The notes under the pieces are model-generated. The model ran no database searches. It saw nothing but the letters and a program-made list of their open reading frames with translations, and was not told the origin of the DNA. This document shows, piece after piece, positions 7,658 to 16,702 of a DNA stretch of 64,000 bases. How positions within the stretch are numbered: position 1 is the first letter of the stretch; each line of letters starts with the position of its first letter. Made by a program: the position numbers and the translations under genes. Origin of the DNA: Stappia sp. (GTDB lineage: Bacteria; Pseudomonadota; Alphaproteobacteria; Rhizobiales; Stappiaceae); contig PBLF01000035.1 of the NCBI GenBank assembly GCA_002722295.1, forward strand, positions 62,001 through 126,000. The letters run 5' to 3'.

Positions 7658-8080
7658 TCACCCCTTGCGGGTGGCGAGCAGCAGGCTGGTTTCGGTGGCC
7701 GCGATCCCGTCGACGAGGCGGATCGCGGAAAGCAGCCGGTCGAAATCGGCGAGCGTTTCCGTCTCCAGTTCCGCGACAAGATCCCAGCGCCCGTTGGTGG
7801 CGTGCAGCGCGCGCACTTCCGGAAACCCCTGCAGGCGCCGCGCGATCGCCTCCGTGCGATGACCTTCCACTTCCACCATCATCACCGCCCGCACCGGCGC
7901 CGAACGGTCCTGTGCCCCGAGCGTCACCGTGAAGCCGAGGATCACGCCGGTGTCGACCAGCCGGTCGAGGCGGGCCTTCACGGTTGCCCGCGAAACCCGC
8001 AGGCTCGCCGCCAGCGATGCGACGGGAAGCCGCGCGTCGTGGCGGAGCAGCGCAATCAGTTTCCGGTCAAGGTCGTCCAT
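7658..8080 (-). CDS. Lrp/AsnC-family transcriptional regulator
   Basis: This 140-residue protein has an N-terminal AsnC helix-turn-helix (about residues 1-50: 'DDLDRKLIALLRHDARLPVA', 'LRVSRATVKARLDRLVDTGV') and a C-terminal RAM ligand-binding domain (about 62-135). It is divergent from the arginase-ornithine aminotransferase pair across 269 bases, so it probably senses an amino acid such as arginine or ornithine and controls that pair. Two TGTCAG-YCTGATCA direct repeats in the shared region are candidate binding sites. The ligand is inferred from context only. Confidence 0.88.
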   Translation of the reverse strand: MDDLDRKLIALLRHDARLPVASLAASLRVSRATVKARLDRLVDTGVILGFTVTLGAQDRSAPVRAVMMVEVEGHRTEAIARRLQGFPEVRALHATNGRWDLVAELETETLADFDRLLSAIRLVDGIAATETSLLLATRKG

Positions 8081-8124
8081 GGCATGCGATTCCCGGCAAT
8101 GCAGGTGTGAGGTCTTTCAGGGCC

Positions 8125-8160
8125 TGTCAGTCTGATCATCCGTTCTTGTCAGCCTGATCA
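8125..8160. promoter_or_regulatory. Direct repeats, candidate Lrp-regulator operator
   Basis: TGTCAGTCTGATCA (8125-8138) and TGTCAGCCTGATCA (8147-8160) match at 13 of 14 positions and are 22 bases apart, two helical turns. They lie in the lrp/arginase intergenic region, 45 bases from the regulator start. Each ends in the palindrome TGATCA. Confidence 0.6.
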
Positions 8161-8349
8161 ATTGCATGGTCAAAATGGCGATTTTTCACCGTTTCGACAA
8201 GCACGTCGGCGCGCCATCCTACAGGCAATCAGGTGGTTGCGGGGCGCGCGGGCGTGGTTCCGGCGCGGCTGGCTGCCTGATTTGCGGGAACATGCGGTTC
8301 GTTCGATCGTTGCGCTTGTGTCTTTCGCAAAACCGGGGAGTTTTCGACC

Positions 8350-9306
8350 ATGTCCACCGACCGCATTCGCCCGATCGCGCTGCTTGGCGTGCCTATCGAG
8401 GCCGGAACCGGGCGCAAGGGAGCGGCCATGGGACCCGCGGCGCTGCGGGTCGCCGAACTGGGAGCGCGTCTCGAGGCGCTCGGCTGGCAGGTGTCGGACC
8501 GGGGAGACGTGCGCCCGCTTGCGCCCCAGCAGGTGGAAACCCTCGACCTTCCAGGGGCGGCCTATCTGCCCGAGGTCGTGGCGGCGTGGGTGCGCCCGCT
8601 GCACGATGCCGCGTATGATCTGGCGCGCGAGGGTGCGATCCCGATCTTCCTCGGCGGCGACCACTCGCTTTCCATGGGCAGTGTCACCGGCGTTGCCCGC
8701 CACTGGGCGGAAGAGGGGCGGCCGCTCTTCGTGCTCTGGCTCGACGCCCATGCCGATTTCAACACGCCCGCGATCTCGCCCTCCGGCAACCTGCACGGCA
8801 TGTCGCTGGCGCTTGCGTCCGGCGAGGCGGAACTCCTTCCGATGATGACACGTCCGGCCGCGCTTGCGCCGGTTCCCGCGGAGCGTATCTGCGTCTTCGG
8901 CGCCCGATCGATCGATCCGGAGGAGCGCAACCTGCTGCGCCGTCGCGGCGTCACGGTGAACGACATGCGTCAGATCGACGAGAATGGCGTTTCGCTTCTC
9001 ATGCGCGACTTCATAAGGAAAGTGAAGGATATAAATGGCGTTCTTCATGTTTCGCTTGATGTCGATTTCCTGGATCCGGCCGTTGCTCCGGGCGTCGGCA
9101 CGACCGTGCCCGGCGGCGCGACCTATCGCGAGGCGCATCTCGTCATGGAGCTTCTGGAGGACGCCGGCATCACCGTCTCGCTCGATGTGGTCGAGCTCAA
9201 TCCCTTCCTCGACGAGCGTGGCCGCAGCGCCATCGCGCTCGCCGAACTCGTCGCGAGCCTGTTCGGTCAGGACGTCATGGATCGTCCGACGCAGGCATTC
9301 GCCTGA
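8350..9306 (+). CDS. rocF: Arginase
   Basis: This 318-residue arginase/ureohydrolase hydrolyses arginine to ornithine and urea. The Mn-binding motifs are complete: 'GGDHSLSMGS' (His105), 'WLDAHADFNTP' (Asp132, His134, Asp136) and 'SLDVDFLDPAVAPGVGT'. The arrangement matches true arginases rather than agmatinases, and the downstream ornithine aminotransferase supports this. Codons 222-229 include ATA, AGG, AAA, ATA and AAT, a patch of rare codons in an otherwise GC-rich gene. Regulation by the divergent Lrp-type protein is likely. Confidence 0.94.
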   Translation: MSTDRIRPIALLGVPIEAGTGRKGAAMGPAALRVAELGARLEALGWQVSDRGDVRPLAPQQVETLDLPGAAYLPEVVAAWVRPLHDAAYDLAREGAIPIFLGGDHSLSMGSVTGVARHWAEEGRPLFVLWLDAHADFNTPAISPSGNLHGMSLALASGEAELLPMMTRPAALAPVPAERICVFGARSIDPEERNLLRRRGVTVNDMRQIDENGVSLLMRDFIRKVKDINGVLHVSLDVDFLDPAVAPGVGTTVPGGATYREAHLVMELLEDAGITVSLDVVELNPFLDERGRSAIALAELVASLFGQDVMDRPTQAFA

Positions 9307-9334
9307 TCCAGCCCAAGCCTGAAAGAGGTCCGCC

Positions 9335-10546
9335 GTGAGCCGTCTGCCCGAAGATTATATCGCCGCCGAACATCGCCTTGGCGCGCACAACTACAAGCCC
9401 ATCGATGTGGTGATCGAGAAGGGCGAGGGCGTGTGGCTGACCGATGTGGAGGGCAAGCGCTACCTCGATTGCCTCGCGGCCTATTCCGCCGTCAACCAGG
9501 GGCATTGCCACCCGCGGATTCTCAAGGCGATGACCGACCAGGCGGCCCGGCTGACACTTACCTCGCGTGCGTTCCGCAACGACCAGCTCGCCGGCTTCTA
9601 CGAGGATCTGGCGAGGCTCACGGGCGCGCACAAGATCCTGCCGATGAACTCCGGCGCTGAAGCCGTGGAGAGCGCGGTGAAGGCCGTTCGCAAGTGGGGC
9701 TACGAGGTGCGCGGCGTGCCGGAAAACAAGGCAGAGATCATCGTCTGCGCCAACAACTTCCATGGTCGTACGCTCGGTATCGTCGGTTTCTCGACCGACC
9801 CGACCGCCCGCACCGGTTTCGGGCCTTTCGCACCGGGCTTCCGCGTGGTGCCCTTCGGCGACGCACGGGCCTTCGAGGACGCGATCACCGACAACACCGT
9901 CGCCTTTCTGGCGGAGCCCATCCAGGGCGAGGCGGGGATCCTCATCCCGCCCGCCGGCTATTTCGCGACGGTGCGCGAGCTGTGCACCCGCCATGGCATC
10001 ACCTTGATCCTGGACGAGATCCAGACCGGGCTCGGGCGGACGGGAAAGCTGCTTGCCGAGGAGCACGAGGGCATCGAGGCGGATGTCACGCTGGTGGGCA
10101 AGGCGCTCTCGGGCGGGTTTTATCCGGTTTCGGCGGTGCTTTCGAACTCCGAGGTGCTCGGCGTTCTGAACCCGGGAGAACACGGCTCGACCTTTGGCGG
10201 CAACCCGCTTGCCTGCGCGGTGGCACGCATGGCGCTCAAGGTCCTTGTCGAGGAAGGCATGATGGAAAACGCGGAAACGCAGGGCGCGCGCTTTCGGACC
10301 GGGCTTTCCGCGATCCGCTCCAATGCGGTGCGCGAGGTGCGCGGGCGGGGCCTCATGATCGCGGTCGAACTGCACGAGGATGCCGGAGGGGCGAGGGCGG
10401 TCTGCGAGTCCCTGCGCGAGGAAGGCGTGCTTGCCAAGGACACCCACGACCATACGATCCGTATCGCGCCGCCGCTGGTCATCACCGCCGACGAGGTCGA
10501 CTGGGCGCTGGAACGCTTCGACAAGGTGCTGACGCGACTGGGATAA
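9335..10546 (+). CDS. rocD: Ornithine aminotransferase
   Basis: This 403-residue class III PLP aminotransferase converts ornithine to glutamate-5-semialdehyde. The PLP lysine is in '[17 protein letters not shown]' (Lys256), with '[17 protein letters not shown]' and '[17 protein letters not shown]' around it. The N-terminal '[15 protein letters not shown]' is typical of ornithine rather than acetylornithine aminotransferases. The start is GTG with GAAAGAGG upstream. It lies 28 bases after arginase, forming a two-step arginine catabolic operon. Confidence 0.93.
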   Translation: MSRLPEDYIAAEHRLGAHNYKPIDVVIEKGEGVWLTDVEGKRYLDCLAAYSAVNQGHCHPRILKAMTDQAARLTLTSRAFRNDQLAGFYEDLARLTGAHKILPMNSGAEAVESAVKAVRKWGYEVRGVPENKAEIIVCANNFHGRTLGIVGFSTDPTARTGFGPFAPGFRVVPFGDARAFEDAITDNTVAFLAEPIQGEAGILIPPAGYFATVRELCTRHGITLILDEIQTGLGRTGKLLAEEHEGIEADVTLVGKALSGGFYPVSAVLSNSEVLGVLNPGEHGSTFGGNPLACAVARMALKVLVEEGMMENAETQGARFRTGLSAIRSNAVREVRGRGLMIAVELHEDAGGARAVCESLREEGVLAKDTHDHTIRIAPPLVITADEVDWALERFDKVLTRLG

Positions 10547-10550
10547 GAGG

Positions 10551-11383
10551 TGCCCCGATCCTCAAAAGAGGGTCTGCCTCGCTCTGGACTGTCGAGGCTT
10601 TTTGCGAGAGAAGCGTGTTCAACGTTGGATTGCACACCGATGTCCGGGGAGATTCATGTCCTCAGATCCTGGGAAGCCGGAGAGCGGCTCCGTGATCAGT
10701 CTGGCTGAACGCCGGCCGATGAAACACGCCTGCATTCTCCACGCCTCACTCAAAGCCGGGAACGGCGGTGGGTTTGAGTTCGAGCCGGGTGTCGAACGAA
10801 GCACCGTCGCCAAACTCACCCGGCACATGCTGTCGGAGGACGAACTCGCGGCGCTGCCGAGCTGCCCGAAAGTCCTCCTGCGGGCCAATTTCCGGGAAAA
10901 GCGCATCCCGGAAGTGTTCGGGTTTCTGCGTGGAACCATATTCTTCACCCCCGCGATGCGGGCCTACCTGGAGGAGCTGGAACCGGGCGTGCACAGCTTC
11001 TTTCCGATTGACCTTCACAGCACGATGAAGATCGACGGGCGCACCGAACATGGCGAGCACTATCTCCTGCTCCGCCCTCCGCTTGTCGATTGCCTGGTGA
11101 TTTCCGAAACGAACTTTTGGAAGGGATACGGCATCGAAGGTTGGATACAGGGTAAAGACGGGCAGGACGGTGGCGGCTTGTCACCGGAAAAAGACCAGAA
11201 ATGCACGTTGAGACGCGAGGACGTCGCGGGGCGGCATTTGTGGCTCACTAAAATCGGCAGTTCCTACACGGAATATACCTGTTCCGACCGTTTCTGGGAT
11301 GGGGTCAGGGACAAGCTGATGATCTGGTCACCGCATACGCGTTGCAATTTGAAGTAGCTTGTTCCCGGTTTGCCCGGTCCGAA
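10551..11383 (+). repeat. Tandem duplication unit 1 (833 bp)
   Basis: This is the first copy of an 833-base unit that starts 'TGCCCCGATCCTCAAAAGAG', five bases after the rocD stop, and contains leader, Imm11-like gene and tail. The second copy follows directly. The gene portions are about 95% identical by hand count, and the leaders are nearly identical. Confidence 0.9.
10656..11357 (+). CDS. Imm11-like (DUF1629) protein, copy 1
   Basis: This 233-residue soluble protein has the central pattern 'FFPIDLHSTMKIDGRTEHGE' followed by 'HYLLLRPP', resembling the Imm11/DUF1629 family of predicted immunity proteins (MXAN_0049 type). The assignment is from pattern recognition. The start at 10656 has GGGGAG 4-5 bases upstream; an internal ATG (10719, 'MKHACILH') has no site. 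Copy 2 differs at 15 of 233 residues. No polymorphic toxin gene is adjacent, so it may be an orphan immunity gene, or the fold may serve another role. Confidence 0.65.
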   Translation: MSSDPGKPESGSVISLAERRPMKHACILHASLKAGNGGGFEFEPGVERSTVAKLTRHMLSEDELAALPSCPKVLLRANFREKRIPEVFGFLRGTIFFTPAMRAYLEELEPGVHSFFPIDLHSTMKIDGRTEHGEHYLLLRPPLVDCLVISETNFWKGYGIEGWIQGKDGQDGGGLSPEKDQKCTLRREDVAGRHLWLTKIGSSYTEYTCSDRFWDGVRDKLMIWSPHTRCNLK

Positions 11384-12216
11384 TGCCCCGGCCCTCAAAA
11401 GAGGGTCTGCTTCGCTCTGGACTGTCGAGGCTTTTTGCGAGAGAAGCGTGTTCAACGTTGGATTGCACACCGATGTCCGGGGAGATTCATGTCTTCAGAT
11501 CCTGGTAAGCCGGAGAGCGGCTCCGTGATCAGTTTGGCTGAACGCCGACCGATGAATCACGCTTACATTCTCCACGGCTCACTCAAAGCCGGGAACGGCG
11601 GTGGGTTTGAGTTCGAGCCGGGTGTCGAACGCAGCACCGTCGCCAAACTCGCCCGGCACATGCTGTCGGAGGACGAACTCGCGGCGCTGCCGAGCTGCCC
11701 GAAAGTCCTCCTGCGGGCCCATTTCCAGGAAAAGCGCATCCCGGAAGTGTTCGGGTTTCTGCGTGGAACCATTTTCTTCACCCCCGCGATGCGGGCCTAC
11801 CTGGAGGAGCTGGAACCGGGCGTACACAGCTTCTTTCCGATTGACCTTCACAGCACGATGAAGATCGACGGGCGCACCGAACATGGAGAGCACTATCTTC
11901 TGCTCCACCCTCCGGTTGTCGATTGCCTGGTGATTTCCGAAACGGACTTTTGGAAGGGATACGGCATCGAAGGTTGGATACAGGGCGAAGACGGACAGGG
12001 CGGCGGCGGCTTGTCGCCACCAGAGAACCAGAAATGCACCTTGAGACGCGAGGACGTCGCGGGGCGGCATTTGTGGCTCACCAAAGTCGGCAGTTCCTAC
12101 ACGGAATATACCTGTTCCGACCGCTTCTGGGATGGGGTCAGGGACAAACTGATGATCTGGTCACCGCATACGCGTTGCAATTTGAAGTAGCTTGTTCCCG
12201 GTTTGCCCGGTCCGAA
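11384..12216 (+). repeat. Tandem duplication unit 2 (833 bp)
   Basis: This second copy of the 833-base unit is aligned without net gaps to copy 1. It is followed by the first 39 bases of a third copy (12217-12255), after which similarity ends at CTCTGGAC. Confidence 0.9.
11489..12190 (+). CDS. Imm11-like (DUF1629) protein, copy 2
   Basis: This is a paralogue of the preceding gene, 233 residues and about 94% identical. Differences cluster in the first third (K/N, C/Y, A/G, T/A, N/H, R/Q) and around residues 140-185, including 'SPEKDQK' versus 'SPPENQK'; the 'FFPIDLHSTMKIDG' core is invariant. Leader, ribosome binding site and start match copy 1. Both frames are intact, so both copies are probably maintained. 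Its role is unknown; a specificity-diversified immunity pair is one possibility. Confidence 0.65.
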   Translation: MSSDPGKPESGSVISLAERRPMNHAYILHGSLKAGNGGGFEFEPGVERSTVAKLARHMLSEDELAALPSCPKVLLRAHFQEKRIPEVFGFLRGTIFFTPAMRAYLEELEPGVHSFFPIDLHSTMKIDGRTEHGEHYLLLHPPVVDCLVISETDFWKGYGIEGWIQGEDGQGGGGLSPPENQKCTLRREDVAGRHLWLTKVGSSYTEYTCSDRFWDGVRDKLMIWSPHTRCNLK

Positions 12217-12499
12217 TGCCCCGGTCCTCAAAAGAGGGTCTGCTTCGCTCTGGACAGGAACAACCCGTGGCCGTCGCGATTGCCGTATTTCAGCCCCTTG
12301 CGGGATGCTGACAGACGAAGCCCCCGAACGCGCCGATGACGCCGTAGTCGGCCGTGCCGAACCCGCTGCGTCCGGTGTCGTCTGTCCGGGCCATGTGTCC
12401 CAAGGTCGTCTCCCGGTTCGATGCCGGCCCGCGCCATTTGACGTTTGGCCGGTCATGTTCACGTTGTCGGGTGCTCCCGGCCGGGGTATCTGGAGGCCC
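12191..12499. other. Intergenic region between the Imm11-like array and the amidase
   Basis: This 309-base stretch holds the tail of unit 2, the truncated third repeat, and about 245 bases in which no convincing gene, terminator or operator is seen. Open frames through it are extensions of the amidase frame without a ribosome binding site. Confidence 0.6.
12217..12255 (+). repeat. Truncated third copy of the 833-bp unit
   Basis: These 39 bases match the beginning of the duplicated units (10551-10589 and 11384-11422), at the same 833-base spacing. They mark the downstream boundary of the tandem array. Confidence 0.8.
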
Positions 12500-13720
12500 A
12501 TGACCCAAGGAACGTCTCCCGATTCCGTCGGCGCTCTTGTCGAACGACTGGACATCGCCCCGCTGAGAAGCGGCCCCCTGAACGGAACACGTTTCACGGT
12601 CAAGGATAATATCGACATTGCCGGCCACCGCACGTCCTACGGCAGTCCGGCCTGGCGTGACGCCCATCCCGCACCGGTTCACAACGCGCTTTGCGTCGAC
12701 CAGCTTCTGGCTGCCGGGGCGCGGTGCGTGGGCAAGGCTGTCGCGGATGAGTTTACCTACAGCCTCGACGGGGAGAGCCAGTTTTTCGGCACGCCTTGCA
12801 ATGCCAGGGCGCCGGAGCGGATTCCCGGCGGCTCCTCGAGTGGATCGGCGGCTTCGGTTGCAAACGGACTGGCCGATTTTTCGATCGGAACGGATTCCGG
12901 CGGTTCCTTGAGGGTTCCGGCAAGCCTTTGCGGCATATGGGGGATGCGGCCCTCGCTGCACCGGATCTCCGAAGCGGGAGTGCTGCCGTTCATGCCGAGC
13001 GTGAGCACGGTTGGGCTTCTGTCGGCGGAGTACCGGCATCTCGAGGTTGCGGCGCGCGTCCTGTTGCGCAGTGGAGCCGGGCCGGTTGCCCCGTTGCGGC
13101 GGCTGTTGGTGTTGAGCGACGGTGTGGAGGTCGCCGAGGCGGCTGTGCGGGAAGCGGTCCGGAAGGCTCTGGCCGAGATCGCTCGGCGAACCGGCATCGT
13201 GCCGGAGCCGGTCCGCTTCGCGGATCTTGTCGGCGAGGACATTCCGCTTGGCGATTGCAATCTGAAGGCGTTGAGGGATCTGCAAACGGCGGAGTTTCAA
13301 AGCACCGTCGGCAACTGGATCGAGGCCGTGCGCCCCGAACTCGGCCGTACCTTTTCCATGGCCTACGGCAACGTTCGAAGCTTCGACCGCATTGCGGCCC
13401 TGGACAGCGTGACCCGCTGTGAACGGTTTTTCGAACGGATCAATGCCGCGCTTCCCGCGGGCACGGTCATCTGCTTTCCGACGACCCCGTCCATCGCGCC
13501 GCTCAAGGGCTCCTTGAACACGCTGGACGCGGTGACCGCCTTCTACGATCCAACGATGACCCTGACCGCGTTTTCCGGGGTCGCACGCCTGCCTGAAATC
13601 TCGGCCCCCCTGATGACCGTCGAGGGGTGTCCCGTCGGGCTTTCCCTCGCAGCAGGTCACTATCAGGACGAGTTCCTTCTGGCGGCCCTGCGGGACTTGC
13701 TGGGGATCAGGCTTTCCTGA
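12500..13720 (+). CDS. Amidase (amidase signature family)
   Basis: This 406-residue amidase-signature enzyme has the Ser-cisSer-Lys triad: 'FTVKDNIDIAG' (Lys35), 'PGGSSSGSAASVA' (cis-Ser about 112-114) and 'GTDSGGSLRVPAS' (nucleophile Ser136). It hydrolyses a carboxamide; the substrate is unknown. It is shorter than GatA (about 480) and resembles small amidases or AtzF/indoleacetamide-type relatives. The start at 12500 is fixed by GGAGG 4 bases upstream. It stands alone after the Imm11-like array. Confidence 0.88.
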   Translation: MTQGTSPDSVGALVERLDIAPLRSGPLNGTRFTVKDNIDIAGHRTSYGSPAWRDAHPAPVHNALCVDQLLAAGARCVGKAVADEFTYSLDGESQFFGTPCNARAPERIPGGSSSGSAASVANGLADFSIGTDSGGSLRVPASLCGIWGMRPSLHRISEAGVLPFMPSVSTVGLLSAEYRHLEVAARVLLRSGAGPVAPLRRLLVLSDGVEVAEAAVREAVRKALAEIARRTGIVPEPVRFADLVGEDIPLGDCNLKALRDLQTAEFQSTVGNWIEAVRPELGRTFSMAYGNVRSFDRIAALDSVTRCERFFERINAALPAGTVICFPTTPSIAPLKGSLNTLDAVTAFYDPTMTLTAFSGVARLPEISAPLMTVEGCPVGLSLAAGHYQDEFLLAALRDLLGIRLS

Positions 13721-13741
13721 TTTCTCTCGTCAACGCGCGCG

Positions 13742-14380
13742 CTAGCCCGTTCGCCGGCCGTCCGCCTCGCTCTTGTGGGAAGCGGCTCCGTTTGCATTGT
13801 CGTTGTCGGGCGTTACCGACCAGGAACGGTAGACCGGATGCGCGTCGCGCATTCGGTCGTAGAGGGAGACCATGCCGTTCAGGAAGGCCATCTTGCCCGC
13901 GTAGGTGAGCACGGTTCCGGCCGCGACCAGCGGGAGAGACAGCGTGATCGCGCCCCAGATGCCGAGACCGAAGCCCAGGCTCGTCACCAGCGACAGGATC
14001 ATGGCGCGGCGGTTGTCGGCGGCGGGGACCGGCACGGCCAGCCTGTTGAGCCACACCCGCTCGCCGAATGTCGCTCGCGCATGCCAGGTGTCGAATCGGC
14101 GCGGCGGCGGAAACAGGCGCGGATTGATCCAGAGCCACAGGGCCACCAGCACGAGCAGGCCGAGGGCGCCCGGCCAGCCGATCCACGCATGCGACCACAG
14201 GGCCAGAAACAGGAAGGGAAGGGTGGCGAACCGGGTCCACACGCTCCATCCGCTGGCGTGTCGGCGCCAGGTGTCGGCGTTCATGCCCAGCATCGACAGG
14301 CCGCCCGCCATCATCGGACGATAGGCGGCTGTGCGAACCGGAGCGGCATCCTCCGTGCCGCGCGGGCTTTCCTTTTCCAT
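13742..14380 (-). CDS. Polytopic membrane protein, probable DUF6653 family
   Basis: This protein of about 212 residues has four hydrophobic segments: two in the first half after 'SGWSVWTRFATLPFLFLALW', and two near residues 125-170. The loop 'NPRLFPPPRRFDTWHARATFGERVWLNR' is strongly patterned and reminiscent of DUF6653. The C-terminus is hydrophilic. A GTG three codons upstream (14389) is an alternative start. Function is unknown. It is convergent with the amidase gene and has no obvious operon partner. Confidence 0.65.
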   Translation of the reverse strand: MEKESPRGTEDAAPVRTAAYRPMMAGGLSMLGMNADTWRRHASGWSVWTRFATLPFLFLALWSHAWIGWPGALGLLVLVALWLWINPRLFPPPRRFDTWHARATFGERVWLNRLAVPVPAADNRRAMILSLVTSLGFGLGIWGAITLSLPLVAAGTVLTYAGKMAFLNGMVSLYDRMRDAHPVYRSWSVTPDNDNANGAASHKSEADGRRTG

Positions 14381-14610
14381 CCTTGCCACGGCGTTTCGCC
14401 CCCTGTCTGGCTCGTGCGACGCGCCTTGCGGGGCATCACCTGAGCGCTGTCGCCGACGCCGGCTGCCTGCCGGCGGCGGCCATGGTCCGCGGCCGTTTCT
14501 TGTGCGCGACCGTCGGACGGGGAAGTCTAGCCCATCACCGCCATGCGCACCATCGCGAGCCTTGCCGATGGTGAAGGCTTCTTTGCCGAAGGGGCGAGCG
14601 GAGCGGTGCG

Positions 14611-16416
14611 TCAGCTCACGGACTTGACGTAGCGTCCCGGAGCATCTTCAAGGATTTTCATGCGGTTGGCGCCGGGCTTGCGAGCCTTCACCTGCGTGTC
14701 GTCGAGCTTGCGCACCCAGGCATCCCAATGCGGCCACCAGGAGCCGGGATGTTCCTCCGCCTTCGCGATCCAGGCATCGAGTTCGCCCTTCGGCCGCTCG
14801 CCGGTCCAGAACTGGTACTTGTTGCGGGAGGGCGGATTGACCACGCCGGCGATATGCCCCGACCCGGCCAGCACGTAGTCGACGGGGCCGCCGAAGAACT
14901 GGGAGCCGAGGAAGACCGAGCGCGGCGGCGCGATGTGATCCTCGCGGGTGGCGAGATTGTAGACCGGGATCGTCACCTTCGAGAGGTCGAGGCGCTCGCC
15001 GGCGATCTCCATGGTGCCCTTCGTCAGCCGGTTCTCCAGATAGCAGTTGCGCAGGTAGAACGAATGGTTGGCGGCCGGCATCCGGGTGCTGTCGGAATTC
15101 CAGTACAGCAGGTCGAAGGGGAAGGGCTCCTTGCCCTTCAGGTAGTTGTTGACGACGTAGGGCCAGATCAGGTCGTTGGAGCGCAGCAGGTTGAAGGCGG
15201 AGGCCATGCGCGAGCCGTCGAGATACCCCTTTTCGCCCATCTGCTTTTCGAGCGCCTGGATCTGTTCCTCGTCCACGAAGACCTTGAGGTCGCCGGCGTG
15301 GGTGAAATCGACCTGCGTCGTGAAGAAGGTCGCGCTCTTGATCCGTTCGTCGCCGGTCGCCGCCATGTAGGCGAGCGTGACGGACAGCAACGTGCCGCCG
15401 ACGCAATAGCCGATGGCGTTGACCTCCTCGGTGCGCGTCGCGCGCTTGATCACGTCGAGCGTTTCCAGAACGCCCTCGCGCATGTAGTGCTCGAAGCCCT
15501 TCTGCGCCTGCCGCTCGTCGGGGTTCACCCAGGAGATGACGAAGACCGTGTGGCCCTGGTCCACCGCCCAGCGGATGAAGGATTTCTCCGGGTTCAGGTC
15601 GAGGATGTAGAACTTGTTGATCCACGGCGGCACGATCATCAGCGGCCGTTTCAGCACCTTTTCCGTTGTCGGCGTGTACTGGATGACCTGGCAAACGTCG
15701 TTTTCGGCAATCACCTTGCCCGGGGTGAGCGCCAGGTTCTCTCCCACCCGGAACTTGGTCGGGTCCGACTGGCGGATCTTCAGTTCGCCCTTGCCGGCGG
15801 CGATGTCCTCGGCCAGCAGCTTCATGCCGCGCACCAGGTTGTCGCCGTTGGATTCCAGCGTTTCTCGCAGCAGTTCGGGGTTGGTCAGCACGAAGTTGGA
15901 GGGCGAGAGCGCGTTGGCGATCTGCTTGACGTAGAAATCCGCCTTGTGGCGGGTGTGCTCGTCCAGATCGCCCGCCTCGACCACGAGCTGCTCGGCCCAG
16001 CGGGAGGTGATCAGGTAGATCTGTTTCACGAAGTCGAAGAACTGGTTGTCGTTCCACTCCGGGTCGCCGAAACGCTTGTCGCGCGGGTCCGGGATGATGG
16101 CGGGGTCGGCGGTCTCGCCCATCATGCGCTTGAGCGAGGTGTTCCACAGATTCATGTAGCCGGTCCACAACCGGCTTTGCGCCTCGATGGCGCGCTGGGG
16201 GTCGGACATCCAGTATTCGCCCACCTGGGCGAGCGTCTTGAAGATCTCCGTCATCTCGTCGGCCATGCCCGACTTGATCTCGCCCTTCTCGCGCGGCTCC
16301 ACGTAGGCCGCCATCGCCTTTCCGGCGTTTTCGACGATGCGCGCGAGGTTCTGAGCGAACGCTTCCGGATTCTTGACGATGTACTGTAAAAGCGGATTCG
16401 GCGTCTCGTCCGTCAT
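14611..16416 (-). CDS. phaC: Class I poly(R)-hydroxyalkanoate synthase
   Basis: This 601-residue PhaC polymerises 3-hydroxyacyl-CoA into PHA granules. The lipase-like box is 'AIGYCVGGT' with Cys338 as nucleophile; the Asp and His partners lie in '[12 protein letters not shown]' and '[13 protein letters not shown]'. The N-terminal domain '[20 protein letters not shown]' is class I-specific. The start at 16416 is preferred over an in-frame ATG 34 codons upstream because GGAGGGG lies about 9 bases before it. phaA/phaB or phasin genes are not adjacent. It is divergent from a lipoprotein gene. Confidence 0.95.
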   Translation of the reverse strand: MTDETPNPLLQYIVKNPEAFAQNLARIVENAGKAMAAYVEPREKGEIKSGMADEMTEIFKTLAQVGEYWMSDPQRAIEAQSRLWTGYMNLWNTSLKRMMGETADPAIIPDPRDKRFGDPEWNDNQFFDFVKQIYLITSRWAEQLVVEAGDLDEHTRHKADFYVKQIANALSPSNFVLTNPELLRETLESNGDNLVRGMKLLAEDIAAGKGELKIRQSDPTKFRVGENLALTPGKVIAENDVCQVIQYTPTTEKVLKRPLMIVPPWINKFYILDLNPEKSFIRWAVDQGHTVFVISWVNPDERQAQKGFEHYMREGVLETLDVIKRATRTEEVNAIGYCVGGTLLSVTLAYMAATGDERIKSATFFTTQVDFTHAGDLKVFVDEEQIQALEKQMGEKGYLDGSRMASAFNLLRSNDLIWPYVVNNYLKGKEPFPFDLLYWNSDSTRMPAANHSFYLRNCYLENRLTKGTMEIAGERLDLSKVTIPVYNLATREDHIAPPRSVFLGSQFFGGPVDYVLAGSGHIAGVVNPPSRNKYQFWTGERPKGELDAWIAKAEEHPGSWWPHWDAWVRKLDDTQVKARKPGANRMKILEDAPGRYVKSVS

Positions 16417-16630
16417 CCCCGCGTTCCCCTCCGTTTGCGTGTTCGTCCGGCTCCGCTTGCCGGGCTGTGCGGGCCCCGACCCGCCTCCGGTCCGCTTGTC
16501 GCCATAATAGGCATTCATGAAGTCTGGCTGACAAGTTGGACAAAGCGCCTACAATGTCGTAGTTCCCGTCGAAACGTGCAAGTCGCGTGGTGTGGACGGG
16601 AACGGCACCGCACCGGCGACCGGGCGGTAT

Positions 16631-16660
16631 CCGGACAGGTGTTGCCCGGACAGGTGTTGC
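16631..16660. repeat. Exact 15-bp tandem repeat
   Basis: CCGGACAGGTGTTGC occurs twice in direct succession (16631-16645, 16646-16660) in the phaC/lipoprotein intergenic region, about 45 bases before the lipoprotein start. It may be a paired binding site or simple slippage. Confidence 0.7.
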
Positions 16661-16702
16661 AAGGACATCCGGGCGCGGACGACACGGAGACAGAGCGAAA
16701 CG

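Noticed and set aside
10551..12255. Tandem repeats as an insertion sequence or transposon
   Set aside because: There is no transposase, no terminal inverted repeats and no target-site duplication; the unit is a plain direct duplication.
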